From positions 21,964 to 85,963 of the forward strand of contig JAJPXL010000136.1 of the NCBI GenBank assembly GCA_021205455.1: a DNA stretch of 64,000 nucleotides, written 5' to 3'. This DNA is from Clostridiales bacterium (GTDB taxonomy: Bacteria > Bacillota > Clostridia > Oscillospirales > Oscillospiraceae). Shown piece after piece: positions 46,610 through 58,669 of the stretch; within the stretch, counting starts at the first letter, position 1, and each line of letters starts with the position of its first letter. The position numbers and the translations under genes are program-made. The notes below the pieces were generated by a model. The model was not told the DNA's origin, ran no database searches, and saw only the letters and a list, made by a program, of their open reading frames with translations.

Positions 46610-47785
46610 TCAGGGTTGGGGCTCCGGAAAGGCGATATTGCGCCACTGCTTCACATTGCACTGGCCGCTCTGGTTTGCCCCTGCGGCGACCACCGTACCA
46701 TCCGCCCGCAGCCCTACCGTATGATTGGCCCCGGCCGCTACCGCGACCATATTTTTCCAGCCGGTTACGCTGCACTGGCCTTTGTTCTTCTCACCCACGG
46801 CGACCACAGTGCCATCGGATTTCAGCCCTACCGTATGCAGTTCCCCGGCGGACACGGCAACGATATTTGCCCAGCCCTGCACATTGCGTTGCCCCCGCTC
46901 GTTTTTTCCTGCGGTAACCACTGTGCCATCGATACGCAGGCCAACCGTATGATACACCCCGGCGGCCACCGCCGCGACATCATGCCAGTCATCCACATTG
47001 CTCTGCCCATAGAAGTTCGTCCCCACAGCGACCACTCTATGGTCTGCCCGCAGCCCCACCGTATGGTCGCCTCCGGCAGCCACCGCAATGATATTGGTCC
47101 AGTCGCCCACATTACACTGTCCGTCTCCGTTGCCGCCCACGGCCACAACGGTACCGTCCGCTTTCAGCCCTACCGTGTGCCAGCGTCCGGCGGCGATAGC
47201 GATGATGTCCGTCCAGCTGCCTACCTCACATTGACCGCTCCAGTTGCTCCCTGTAGCTACAACGGTTCCGTCAGAGCGCAACCCCACCGTGTGATTGCCG
47301 CCGACGGCCACCGCGATCAGATTCTTCCAGCTTTCCACCCTGCACTGTCCAAAGCGGTTATTGCCCGCCGCAACACACGTTCCGTCAGCTAAGACGGCTG
47401 CGGTGGTATCTGCCCCGCAGGCAAGCGTAGCACAGCTGCGTGGGACGATGAGAGGCTTTGCAGCGGAGGTGCCAGCAGTAATATGGTTCGCCCGAGGCTC
47501 CTGCACCAGCGGTACCGCTTTGCGGCAGCGGGTGCAAATCAGCTGCCCCAACTGCACAGAGTAGTAAAACGTCGTGCTGCCGCAGTCGGGGCAGGCCAGC
47601 GCCCCAGGCACCAGCTTCCGCTGCCAGTCCGCGGCCAGGGCGGGCACCGGCTTGGCCCCGGCAGGAAGAGGCGCGGTCAGCGTCCCATAGCGCTCATAGT
47701 CACAGGTACAGTCAAAGCCGCATTCCTTACAAAAGCTCCCACCACCACCGTTTTCGGCATGGCACACAGGGCAAGTCCACGTCAT
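46610..47785 (-). CDS. Zinc-ribbon RCC1-type 7-blade beta-propeller protein B
   Basis: CPVCHAENGGGGSFCKECG, second CxxC pair, seven 38-aa RCC1 units. Confidence 0.9.
   Translation of the reverse strand: MTWTCPVCHAENGGGGSFCKECGFDCTCDYERYGTLTAPLPAGAKPVPALAADWQRKLVPGALACPDCGSTTFYYSVQLGQLICTRCRKAVPLVQEPRANHITAGTSAAKPLIVPRSCATLACGADTTAAVLADGTCVAAGNNRFGQCRVESWKNLIAVAVGGNHTVGLRSDGTVVATGSNWSGQCEVGSWTDIIAIAAGRWHTVGLKADGTVVAVGGNGDGQCNVGDWTNIIAVAAGGDHTVGLRADHRVVAVGTNFYGQSNVDDWHDVAAVAAGVYHTVGLRIDGTVVTAGKNERGQRNVQGWANIVAVSAGELHTVGLKSDGTVVAVGEKNKGQCSVTGWKNMVAVAAGANHTVGLRADGTVVAAGANQSGQCNVKQWRNIAFPEPQP
46637..47434 (-). repeat. Seven 114-bp RCC1 repeat units
   Basis: 38-aa periodicity counted in the translation. 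Confidence 0.9.
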
Positions 47786-47836
47786 CCTTCATCATCCCCT
47801 CAACGGTTTCCCGTAAATTTGATCCTATGCGTTTCA

Positions 47837-47865
47837 ATTATAGCATATTGGTACTATTTTGAAAA
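47837..47865 (-). promoter_or_regulatory. Promoter upstream of the RCC1 pair
   Basis: Minus strand TTTTCA-N17-TATAAT with extended TGC. Confidence 0.55.
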
Positions 47866-47952
47866 GAATAAATGTTCCTTTTTTTACGGCATTCACAAAA
47901 ATACGCAGGGGGACTGCACGAAACCGCAATCCCTCTGCGTACTGATTGGTTT

Positions 47953-49362
47953 TTATTTGTTCTTGATATAGGTGTCAATGGCGGCGGCGGCCTTCTTCCC
48001 GGCTCCCATAGCCAGGATGACCGTGGCCGCGCCGGTGACTGCGTCGCCGCCGGCGAACACGCCCTCACGGGTGGTGGTGACGCCGTCCTCCCCTACCAGC
48101 AGGCAGCCCTTGCGGTTGGCCTCCAGGCCGGGGGTGGTGGAGCGAATCAGCGGATTGGGGGAGGTGCCCAGGGCCATGATGACGGTGTCCACATCCAGCA
48201 CGAACTCGCTGCCGGGGATAGCGATGGGGCGGCGGCGGCCGGAGGCGTCCGGCTCGCCCAGCTCCATGCGGATGCAGCGCATCCCGGCCACCCGGCCGGT
48301 GGGCTTGCCGTCCTCAGTGACGCCGCCCAGAATCTCCACCGGGTTGCACAGAGTCAGGAACTCAATGCCCTCCTCCTTGGCGTGCTCGATTTCTTCATTC
48401 CGGGCGGGCATCTCCGCCTCGCCGCGGCGATAGACAATGTAAACGTGCTCCGCGCCCAGACGCTTGGCGCAGCGACAGCCGTCCATAGCTACGTTGCCGC
48501 CGCCCACCACAGCCACCGCATGGCTCTTCAGCACAGGGGTGTCGTAGTCCTCCAGGTAGCCCTTCATCAGGTTGATACGGGTCAGGTACTCGTTGGCGGA
48601 GCAGACGCCTGCCAGCCCCTCGCCGGGGATGTTCATAAACATGGGCAGGCCCGCGCCTGTGCCGATGAAGACGGCCTCAAAGCCCATCTCGTCCAGCAGC
48701 TCGTCGATGGACAGCACCTTGCCCATGACCATGTCGGTCATAATGGTGACGCCCAGGGCCTTCAGCTTGTCCACCTCACCGGCCACGATGCTCTTGGGGA
48801 GACGGAACTCCGGAATGCCATAGACCAGCACGCCGCCTGCGGTGTGGAACGCCTCAAAAATCGTGACCTCATAGCCCATCTTCGCCAAGTCGGCGGCGCA
48901 GGTCAGGCCGGAGGGGCCGGAGCCCACCACGGCAACCTTGTGCCCGTTGGAGGCGGGCTTCTCCGGCAGCTCGTCGCTGTGCTCCCGGTGCCAGTCCGCC
49001 ACAAAGCGCTCCAGCCGACCGATGCCCACCGGCTCGGTCTTGACGCCGCGGACGCACTTGGACTCGCACTGGCTCTCCTGGGGGCAGACGCGGCCGGAGA
49101 TGGCGGGCAGAGCGTTGGTGCTGGCCACCACCTGGTAGGCGCCTTCAAAGTCGCCTGCCACGATTTTCTGAATGAAGTGGGGGATCTGCACGTTCACAGG
49201 GCAGCCCTGGACACACAGCGGCTTCTTGCAGTTCAGGCACCGGGCCGCTTCCCCCTGGGCCATCTCGATGGTGTAGCCCAGGGCTACCTCTTCAAAGTTC
49301 TTATTTCTGACATCCGGCTCCTGGGAGGGCATCGGAGTCTTGTTGGGGCTCATGTTTGCCAT
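47953..49362 (-). CDS. NADPH-dependent glutamate synthase-family / NfnB-like flavoprotein
   Basis: ARCLNCKKPLCVQGCPVNVQIPHFI, VAVVGSGPSGLTCAADLAKMGYEVTIFEAFHTAGGVLVYGIPEFRLPK. Confidence 0.93.
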   Translation of the reverse strand: MANMSPNKTPMPSQEPDVRNKNFEEVALGYTIEMAQGEAARCLNCKKPLCVQGCPVNVQIPHFIQKIVAGDFEGAYQVVASTNALPAISGRVCPQESQCESKCVRGVKTEPVGIGRLERFVADWHREHSDELPEKPASNGHKVAVVGSGPSGLTCAADLAKMGYEVTIFEAFHTAGGVLVYGIPEFRLPKSIVAGEVDKLKALGVTIMTDMVMGKVLSIDELLDEMGFEAVFIGTGAGLPMFMNIPGEGLAGVCSANEYLTRINLMKGYLEDYDTPVLKSHAVAVVGGGNVAMDGCRCAKRLGAEHVYIVYRRGEAEMPARNEEIEHAKEEGIEFLTLCNPVEILGGVTEDGKPTGRVAGMRCIRMELGEPDASGRRRPIAIPGSEFVLDVDTVIMALGTSPNPLIRSTTPGLEANRKGCLLVGEDGVTTTREGVFAGGDAVTGAATVILAMGAGKKAAAAIDTYIKNK

Positions 49363-49376
49363 AATGCGATTCCTCC

Positions 49377-50231
49377 TTACTGAATGAGATCCTTGCCCAG
49401 CTTCTCAAAGCGGCACATATGATCCTTGACCATCTGCGCCTCCTGATCGCGGTAGGTGCCGTTGCGGTTCATCAGCTCGTCAAAATCCACCTGGTAGCCG
49501 TCAAACTCCGGCCCGTCCACGCAGGCGAACTTCATCTTCCCGCCTACGCTGACGCGGCATCCGCCGCACATGCCTGTGCCGTCGATCATAATGGGGTTCA
49601 GGGAGACCCGACAGGGCACCCCAAAGGGCTCCGCCGTCTTCACCACGAACTTCATCATGGGTACGGGGCCGATGGCGATGATGACATCATACCGCTTCCC
49701 CGCCTCCAGCAGCTGCTGCTCCTTGGCGGTGGTGAAGCCCTTCTCCCCATAGGAGCCGTCGTCGGTCATGAGGTAGAAGTTGTCACAGGCGTTCTTAAAG
49801 TCCTCCTCCAGAATCACCAGATCCTTATTCCGGAAGCCCACGATGACATCCGTCTCCACCCCGGCGTCGTGGAAGCCCTTCGCCACGGGGTAGGCAATGG
49901 CCGTGCCCAGGCCGCCGCCGATAACGCAGGCGCTCTTGACGCCCTCCATCTCGGTGGGCTTCCCCAGGGGGCCGACGAAGTCCAGCAGGTACTCCCCTTC
50001 CTCCATCTTCGCCAGCGCCTGGGTGGTCAGACCCACCAGTTGGAAGATGATGGTGATGGTACCCTTCTCCCGGTCAAAGCCGCCGATGGTCAGCGGGAGC
50101 CGCTCTCCCTTTTCATCAATGCGGAGAATGATGAACTGACCTGGCTGCGCCTTTCTTGCCACAAAAGGCGCTTCCACCTCCAGAAGTGCGATGGTCGGAT
50201 TCAGAATTTCTTTTCGGACGATTCGATACAT
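49377..50231 (-). CDS. NfnA-like (sulfide dehydrogenase/ferredoxin-NADP reductase subunit alpha)
   Basis: VGPLGKPTEM, ACVIGGGLGTAIAYPVAKGFHDAG, MIDGTGMCGGCRVSVGGKMKFACVDGPEFDGYQVDFDELMNRN. Confidence 0.93.
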   Translation of the reverse strand: MYRIVRKEILNPTIALLEVEAPFVARKAQPGQFIILRIDEKGERLPLTIGGFDREKGTITIIFQLVGLTTQALAKMEEGEYLLDFVGPLGKPTEMEGVKSACVIGGGLGTAIAYPVAKGFHDAGVETDVIVGFRNKDLVILEEDFKNACDNFYLMTDDGSYGEKGFTTAKEQQLLEAGKRYDVIIAIGPVPMMKFVVKTAEPFGVPCRVSLNPIMIDGTGMCGGCRVSVGGKMKFACVDGPEFDGYQVDFDELMNRNGTYRDQEAQMVKDHMCRFEKLGKDLIQ

Positions 50232-50322
50232 ACGCTCTCTTTGCTCCTTTTCGTTTTTATGTACGCTGCATATACAGCAAAAAAGCAGACAGCCTCCACA
50301 CCGTATGCCTTTTTACGAATTG

Positions 50323-51498
50323 TCAGGACAGCTGCAAAATCCCACTGTCCCGAATGGCGGCTACCGCCTCCTGAATACGCTCCGGCGGCAGCACCAGCGC
50401 AAACCGCACATAGCCCTCCCCCAGGCTGCCGAAGGCGCTGCCGGGGGTGCAGAGCACGCCGGTCCTGTCCAGCAGCCGGAAGCAGAAGTCCACTGAGCTG
50501 TCAAAGCCTTTCGGAATGGGCGCCCAAGCGAACATGGTACCCTCGCTGTCCGGTACGTTCCAGCCGATTTCCCGGAGGCCGCCGCAGAGGGCGTCCCGCC
50601 GGGCCTGGTACCCCGCTCTCCGCCGGGCTACGCCGTCCTGGGGCCCCTCCAGCGCCGCAATGGCCGCGTATTGAATGGGGTAGAACACGCCGTAGTCGAT
50701 TTGGCTCCGCAGGGTGGAAAACTTCTTCACAATGTCCCGGTTCCCCACCACGAAGGAGATGCGGCACCCCGTCAGGCAGTAGGTTTTCGACAGGCTGTTC
50801 AGCTCAATCCCCACGTCCTTCGCGCCAGACACCGACAGGAAGGAACGCCCTTCCCTGCCGTCGAACAGGATGTCCGAATAGGCGTTGTCGTGGACGATGA
50901 TGATATTGTACCGCTGGGCGAAGGCCACCAGCTCCTCATAGAAGGACAGGGGTGCCGTAACGCAGACCGGGTTCAGCGGATAGGAAACCACCATCACCTT
51001 TGCCCGCCGGGCAAGTTCCGGGTCGATGGCGTCCAAATCGGGCAGGTAGTGCCGCTCCGGCAGCAGGTCGTAGTAGGCGATTTCCGCGCCGCACAGCTCC
51101 GGGCCCACGGCGAAGATGGGGTAGCCGGGATTGGGGCAAAGCACCACGTCCCCCGGGTCGCACAGCGCCCAGGCGATATGGGCCAGGCCCTCCTGGCTGC
51201 CGTTCACCGACATGATCTCATCCGCCGCCAGCGTCACGCCGTACCGGCGCTGATACCAATGCTGCACCGCCGCGTGCAGCTCCGGCAGGTCGCCCAGGGA
51301 GTACTGGTATTCCTTAGGCTGGCAGGCCTTGCCCACCAGCGCAGTCATAACATGGTCATCCGGTGGGAAATCCGGCGTCCCTACCGACAGGTTATAGACC
51401 TGTCGGCCTGCCGCCTCCAGCTCTTTTCGTTTTTCGTCCAGGACGTTGAAGATGCCCGGCTGAAACGCATCCATACGCTGCGCAAAACGAATATTCAC
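50323..51498 (-). CDS. Class I/II PLP aminotransferase
   Basis: VYNLSVGTPDFPPDDHV, LCPNPGYPIF, VSYPLNPVC, ELNSLSKTYCLTGCRISFVVGN. Confidence 0.92.
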   Translation of the reverse strand: MNIRFAQRMDAFQPGIFNVLDEKRKELEAAGRQVYNLSVGTPDFPPDDHVMTALVGKACQPKEYQYSLGDLPELHAAVQHWYQRRYGVTLAADEIMSVNGSQEGLAHIAWALCDPGDVVLCPNPGYPIFAVGPELCGAEIAYYDLLPERHYLPDLDAIDPELARRAKVMVVSYPLNPVCVTAPLSFYEELVAFAQRYNIIIVHDNAYSDILFDGREGRSFLSVSGAKDVGIELNSLSKTYCLTGCRISFVVGNRDIVKKFSTLRSQIDYGVFYPIQYAAIAALEGPQDGVARRRAGYQARRDALCGGLREIGWNVPDSEGTMFAWAPIPKGFDSSVDFCFRLLDRTGVLCTPGSAFGSLGEGYVRFALVLPPERIQEAVAAIRDSGILQLS

Positions 51499-51624
51499 TC
51501 TGTTTCACCTTGATTCCGCTCCGGAAGGGTCTGCCTACCGAAGCCATCTGTCTGTTATTATACGACAGCTTGCCCGAATATGCAAGCGCGTTTTTCCTTT
51601 CCTGCAACCAGGCGCAGGGGCAAA

Positions 51625-54299
<2,675 letters not shown>

Positions 54300-54340
54300 A
54301 CCACCACCTCTAAGGGTAGGATAGTCGCGCCCGCGCCGCT

Positions 54341-55603
54341 TTATGATTCCTTCAGCAGTTCCTCCGCCGCCAGCATCAGGCCGGTCTTGCCCGACTCATA
54401 GGTCAGCCCGCCTTGCAGGTAGACCGTATAGGGCGGGCGCATAGGCGCGTCGGCGGACAGCTCAATGGAAGCCCCCTGGATAAACGCCCCCGCCGCCATA
54501 ATGACCTGGTCCTCGTAGCCGGGCATATCCCAGGGCAGCGGGGTCACATAGCTGTCCACCGGGGAGCCGGACTGGATGCCCTTGCAGAACTTCACCACGG
54601 CCTCCGGCTGGTTCAGCGAGATCATCTGGATAATATCGTGCCGCGTTTCGTTAGAGCGGGGCTCCGTCTCATAGCCCATCAGCTCCATCAGGCGGGCCCC
54701 AAAGACGGCGGTCTTCACCGCCTGGGCCACGGTATGGGGGGCCAGGAACAGGCCCTGGTAGAGCTGGCGGTTGTAGCCCAGGGTCGCGCCGCACTCCCGA
54801 CCGATGCCGGGCACCGTCAGCCGCATGGCGGCGGCCTCCACCAAATCGTGACGGCCTGCGACGTAGCCCCCCATGGGGGCCAGCCCGCCGCCGGGGTTCT
54901 TGATGAGGCTGCCCACAATCAGGTCAGCCCCCACCTGGGTGGGCTCCAGCGTTTCCACGAACTCCCCATAGCAGTTGTCCACAATGACGGCGGCGCTGGG
55001 GTTATGCTCCTTCACGATGGCGGTCAGTTCCCCGATTTCAGCCACGGACAGGGTGGCGCGGGTGGAGTAGCCCTTGCTGCGCTGAATCAGCACAGCCTTC
55101 ACCCTGGGGTCCCGCACCGCCTCTGCAAGGCCAGCCTTGTCCGGGGCGTTGTCCTTGATGTCCACTTGGCGGTAGCCGATGCCGTAGTCCTTCAGGCTGC
55201 CCGGCTCGTTGCCGGTGACGCCGATGACGCTGAGCAGCGTGTCGTAGGGTGCGCCCACCGCGCTGACCAGGACATCCCCGGTTTTCAGCGCACCGTACAG
55301 AGTGGAGGCGATGGCGTGGGTACCGTTCACGAACTGGATCCGCACCAGGGCGTCCTCCGCGCCGAAGATCTCGGCGTAAATCTTCTCCAGCTCGTCCCGC
55401 CCCTGGTCGTCATAGCCATAACCAGTGGTACCGGCAAAGTAGCCCTCCGCCACCCGATGGTTCTGGAAGGCGGACAACACCTTTCGGGTGTTATATTCCG
55501 CGATGGCGTCGATGGAGGCAAACTGCCCCGCAATGTCCTGCTGGGCCTGCCCGCTCAGCTCCAACACCCTCTGGGAAAAGGGCAGCGGCGCGTCAAAATT
55601 CAT
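54341..55603 (-). CDS. Methionine gamma-lyase family protein (YnbB/aluminium-resistance-like, PLP)
   Basis: GTTGYGYDDQGRDELEKIYAEIFGAEDALVR, VGSLIKNPGGGLAPMGGYVAGR. Confidence 0.9.
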   Translation of the reverse strand: MNFDAPLPFSQRVLELSGQAQQDIAGQFASIDAIAEYNTRKVLSAFQNHRVAEGYFAGTTGYGYDDQGRDELEKIYAEIFGAEDALVRIQFVNGTHAIASTLYGALKTGDVLVSAVGAPYDTLLSVIGVTGNEPGSLKDYGIGYRQVDIKDNAPDKAGLAEAVRDPRVKAVLIQRSKGYSTRATLSVAEIGELTAIVKEHNPSAAVIVDNCYGEFVETLEPTQVGADLIVGSLIKNPGGGLAPMGGYVAGRHDLVEAAAMRLTVPGIGRECGATLGYNRQLYQGLFLAPHTVAQAVKTAVFGARLMELMGYETEPRSNETRHDIIQMISLNQPEAVVKFCKGIQSGSPVDSYVTPLPWDMPGYEDQVIMAAGAFIQGASIELSADAPMRPPYTVYLQGGLTYESGKTGLMLAAEELLKES

Positions 55604-56597
55604 GGGTACTCAGCTCACTTTCACAGACTGCCCGCACCAGCGCGATGCAGGCCTCCACGTCCTCCTGGGCCACCGTCTCGGCAGGGGTATGGGTGTATCG
55701 GCAGGGGATGGAGATACCGCCGGTTTTCACGCCGCTGTGGGAGACCTGCATCGGCCCCGCATCGGTGCCGCCGCAGGTCAAAATATCGTCCTGAACGGCG
55801 ATTTGATTGGCCTCGGCAATCTCATGCATCCGCTTCACCAGGGACGGGGTGCAAATCACGCTGCGGTCCATCACCTTGACGGCAGCCCCCTTCCCCAGGG
55901 CGGTGCTGCCATCGTGAACCGTGCCGGGCAGATCGTCCGGGCAGGTCACGTCCACCGCGATGCCGCACTCCGGGTGAACAGACCAGGCCGCCGTCTTGGC
56001 CCCCCGGCAGCCCACCTCCTCCTGGACGGAAAAGACGAAGTACAGGTCATTCTGGGGCCGCTCCACCTGTTTGAGGGCCTCAATCAGCACAAAGCAGCCC
56101 GCCCGGTTGTCCAGGTAGGAGGAGATAATCTGGCTGCGGTTCGTCAGGAAGGTGGGCGCATAGGCCGCCACGTCCCCGATTTTCACCATGGTCTCCGCGT
56201 CCGCCCGGTCCTTTGCTCCGATGTCCACAAAGAGGTCGGTCAGCTTAAACTGCTTGTCCGCCTTGTCCTCATCTGCGGAGATGACGCCGCAGACGCCGTT
56301 TTGGAACCGCACTGGGGTCTGATAAATGGCGGCAGGCTCCAGGCCCCCCACCTGGCAGAATCGGAGGTAGCCCTTCTCGTCAATATGGGTGACCATCAGG
56401 CCGATGCTGTCCATATGGGCGGAGAACATCAGCTTTGGCCCGCTGCCCTGTCTGTGGGCAATAACGTTGCCCAGGGCGTCCACGGTCACGTCATCCGCAT
56501 AGGGCGCGACCTCCTGGGTAATCAGCGTGCGAATCTCATCCTCACAGCCGGAGACGCCGAACGCGCTGGTCAGCGACTGCAACAGTGTCAAATTCAT
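55593..56597 (-). CDS. M42-family metallopeptidase
   Basis: LMFSAHMDSIGLMVTHIDEKGYLRF, YLDNRAGCFVLIEAL, FSVQEEVGCRGA. Confidence 0.92.
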   Translation of the reverse strand: MNLTLLQSLTSAFGVSGCEDEIRTLITQEVAPYADDVTVDALGNVIAHRQGSGPKLMFSAHMDSIGLMVTHIDEKGYLRFCQVGGLEPAAIYQTPVRFQNGVCGVISADEDKADKQFKLTDLFVDIGAKDRADAETMVKIGDVAAYAPTFLTNRSQIISSYLDNRAGCFVLIEALKQVERPQNDLYFVFSVQEEVGCRGAKTAAWSVHPECGIAVDVTCPDDLPGTVHDGSTALGKGAAVKVMDRSVICTPSLVKRMHEIAEANQIAVQDDILTCGGTDAGPMQVSHSGVKTGGISIPCRYTHTPAETVAQEDVEACIALVRAVCESELSTHEF

Positions 56598-57625
56598 CCT
56601 TTCTGCTCCTTTCCAACGGCTCCCAAAAACGCCTCCGCCAGCTGCAAGACGGCCTCCAGGTCGCTTTCTGCGGCCACCTCTGACGGCGTCCGGGCATAGC
56701 GCACCGGTGCGGCAATGGCCGCCACCGCTGCGCCGGAGCAGCTGCGCTGCACCGCCATGGCGTCGGTCTTCCCTTCCGGCTCCCCCGGCATCTGCCAGGG
56801 AATTTGCGCCGCCTCTGCGGTGTCCCGCAAAAGGGTGAACAGCCTCCTGTCATAGACAGTGCCTCTGTCCATGGCGGGAATCACCGCGCCCTTGCCCAGG
56901 GCGCAGCCCTGCCGCTCTGGCGGCACGTCGGGCAGGTCGTTGGCCGCCGCGCTGCCAATCACCAGCGCCAGCTCCGGTTTGACCGAAAAGGCCGCGCCGA
57001 AGGCGCCCCGTGCGCCGACCTCCTCCTGGACGGTAAAGACGAAGGTGCAGTCCACCGGCAGGGGCTGCTTCATCAGCTCCAGCAGCACCGCGCAGCCGAC
57101 CCGTCCGCTGATGGCCTGGGACTTAATGCGCCCCTCGCCGAAACCCAGGAACTCGCTGGCGAACACGCCCACGTCCCCTCTGGAGACGAGGCTTTGGGCC
57201 TCCGCCTTGTCCTTTGCGCCGATGTCAATGTACAGGCTGCCGGTCTTGGGGTAGGACTGGCGCTCCTCCCTGCTGGTCAGGTGGATGGGCTTCATGCCGA
57301 ACACGCCAGGTACCCCCGCCTTCCCCAGGAAAACACGCTTCCCGATGACTGCGCGGCGGTCCACTTCACCCACAAAGTCGAATTTGACAGAGCCGGAATC
57401 TGTAAAGCCAGTTACCATTACACCAACTTCATCCATGTGGGCGGTCAGCATCACGGGGGTTCCATGGGATTTACCCTGCTTGTATGCAAGGACGTTCCCC
57501 ATCCGGTCCACCCGCACCTCGTCCGCATGCGGTTTCGCGGCGGAGACGATATAGTCCCGCACCGCCTCCTCCCGGCTGGCCACACCGGGCAGCAGACAGA
57601 GCAAATTCAGTTCATTCAGCAGCAT
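56594..57625 (-). CDS. M42-family metallopeptidase (paralogue 2)
   Basis: VMLTAHMDEVGVMVTGF, FVFTVQEEVGARGAFGA. Confidence 0.9.
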   Translation of the reverse strand: MLLNELNLLCLLPGVASREEAVRDYIVSAAKPHADEVRVDRMGNVLAYKQGKSHGTPVMLTAHMDEVGVMVTGFTDSGSVKFDFVGEVDRRAVIGKRVFLGKAGVPGVFGMKPIHLTSREERQSYPKTGSLYIDIGAKDKAEAQSLVSRGDVGVFASEFLGFGEGRIKSQAISGRVGCAVLLELMKQPLPVDCTFVFTVQEEVGARGAFGAAFSVKPELALVIGSAAANDLPDVPPERQGCALGKGAVIPAMDRGTVYDRRLFTLLRDTAEAAQIPWQMPGEPEGKTDAMAVQRSCSGAAVAAIAAPVRYARTPSEVAAESDLEAVLQLAEAFLGAVGKEQKG

Positions 57626-58655
57626 ATTGCTCCGCCTCCTTCCCCAAATCCCGCACAAAGGCGGCCAGCAGTTTGGCGCAGTTCTTGAAATCCTTCCGGT
57701 GAATCACCTCAATCGGGGTGTGCATATACTTTTCCGGCAGGCTGAGGATGGCCGTCGGCACCCCCTCCCGGGAGATTTGCAGCTCCCAGCCGTTGGTGCC
57801 GGTGTTCCCCGCCATAACTTCCTCGCTATATTGGATGTTAAGCTCTTTTGCCTTATAGATAAAACGTTCCGCCATCCACCAGGCTACGTTGGGCCCGATG
57901 CCGATGGCCGGGCCGGAGCCCAGGGCGAAGCCCTTGTCCGGCGCGTCCGGCGTTTGGGCAAAGGTGACATCCAGCGCCACCGCCCAATCCGGGGCGATGT
58001 CGTAGGCCGTGACCACAGCCCCCTGTCCGCCTACCTCCTCGCAGCAGGAGCCGACGACGTACAAATCCACATCCAGCGTCTCCCCGGCCAGCAGCTGCAG
58101 GGCCTTCAGAATGACCGCAAAGCAGCTACGGTCATCCATGGATTTGGAGGCGATTTGCTTTTTGCCCAGGGCGAAGCAGGGCTCCCGATAGGCAACGGGG
58201 GTACCGACCGGAACCAACTCTTTCAGCCTCTCCGTAGGATAGCCGGTATCGATAGCCAGTTTCGTCATGGGCAGCGCGCTGTCGGCTCCCTCATAGAAAG
58301 ATGCGGACTGGGCCGTAATCACCCCAAACAGGGGCTGCTCAGCCAGAATCGTCACCTCACGGTCCGGCAGCAGCCGGGGGTCGATGCCGCCAAGCTGCGT
58401 AAACCGCAGGAAGCCGCCCTCCTCGTAGCCGGTGACAATCAGCCCCACCTCATCGATGTGGGCGTCCAGCAGCAGCCGCTTCGCGTGCTTCTTCCCGCAG
58501 CGGCGGACGCCGATGACGTTGCCCATGGGGTCAATGCGCACCGTATCCACCAGCGGCTCCAGCATAGCCGCGGCGGTTTGGGAGGCGCCTGACAGCTCGT
58601 AGCCGGAGGGGCCGCTGGCCTGGGTCAGCGTATCCAGAATCTCAAACGTACTCAA
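57612..58655 (-). CDS. M42-family metallopeptidase (paralogue 3)
   Basis: LLLDAHIDEVGLIVTGYEEGGFLRF, SMDDRSCFAVILKAL, VVGSCCEEVGGQGA. Confidence 0.92.
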   Translation of the reverse strand: MSTFEILDTLTQASGPSGYELSGASQTAAAMLEPLVDTVRIDPMGNVIGVRRCGKKHAKRLLLDAHIDEVGLIVTGYEEGGFLRFTQLGGIDPRLLPDREVTILAEQPLFGVITAQSASFYEGADSALPMTKLAIDTGYPTERLKELVPVGTPVAYREPCFALGKKQIASKSMDDRSCFAVILKALQLLAGETLDVDLYVVGSCCEEVGGQGAVVTAYDIAPDWAVALDVTFAQTPDAPDKGFALGSGPAIGIGPNVAWWMAERFIYKAKELNIQYSEEVMAGNTGTNGWELQISREGVPTAILSLPEKYMHTPIEVIHRKDFKNCAKLLAAFVRDLGKEAEQYAAE

Positions 58656-58669
58656 ACCTCTGCCCCTCC

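Noticed and set aside
45439-47434. Regular 114-bp repeats considered as a CRISPR array
   Set aside because: Repeats are coding, in frame, without spacer/repeat alternation; explained by RCC1 blades.
47872-49383. 503-codon plus-strand ORF
   Set aside because: Antisense of the NfnB-like gene; H/G/A-rich shadow translation.
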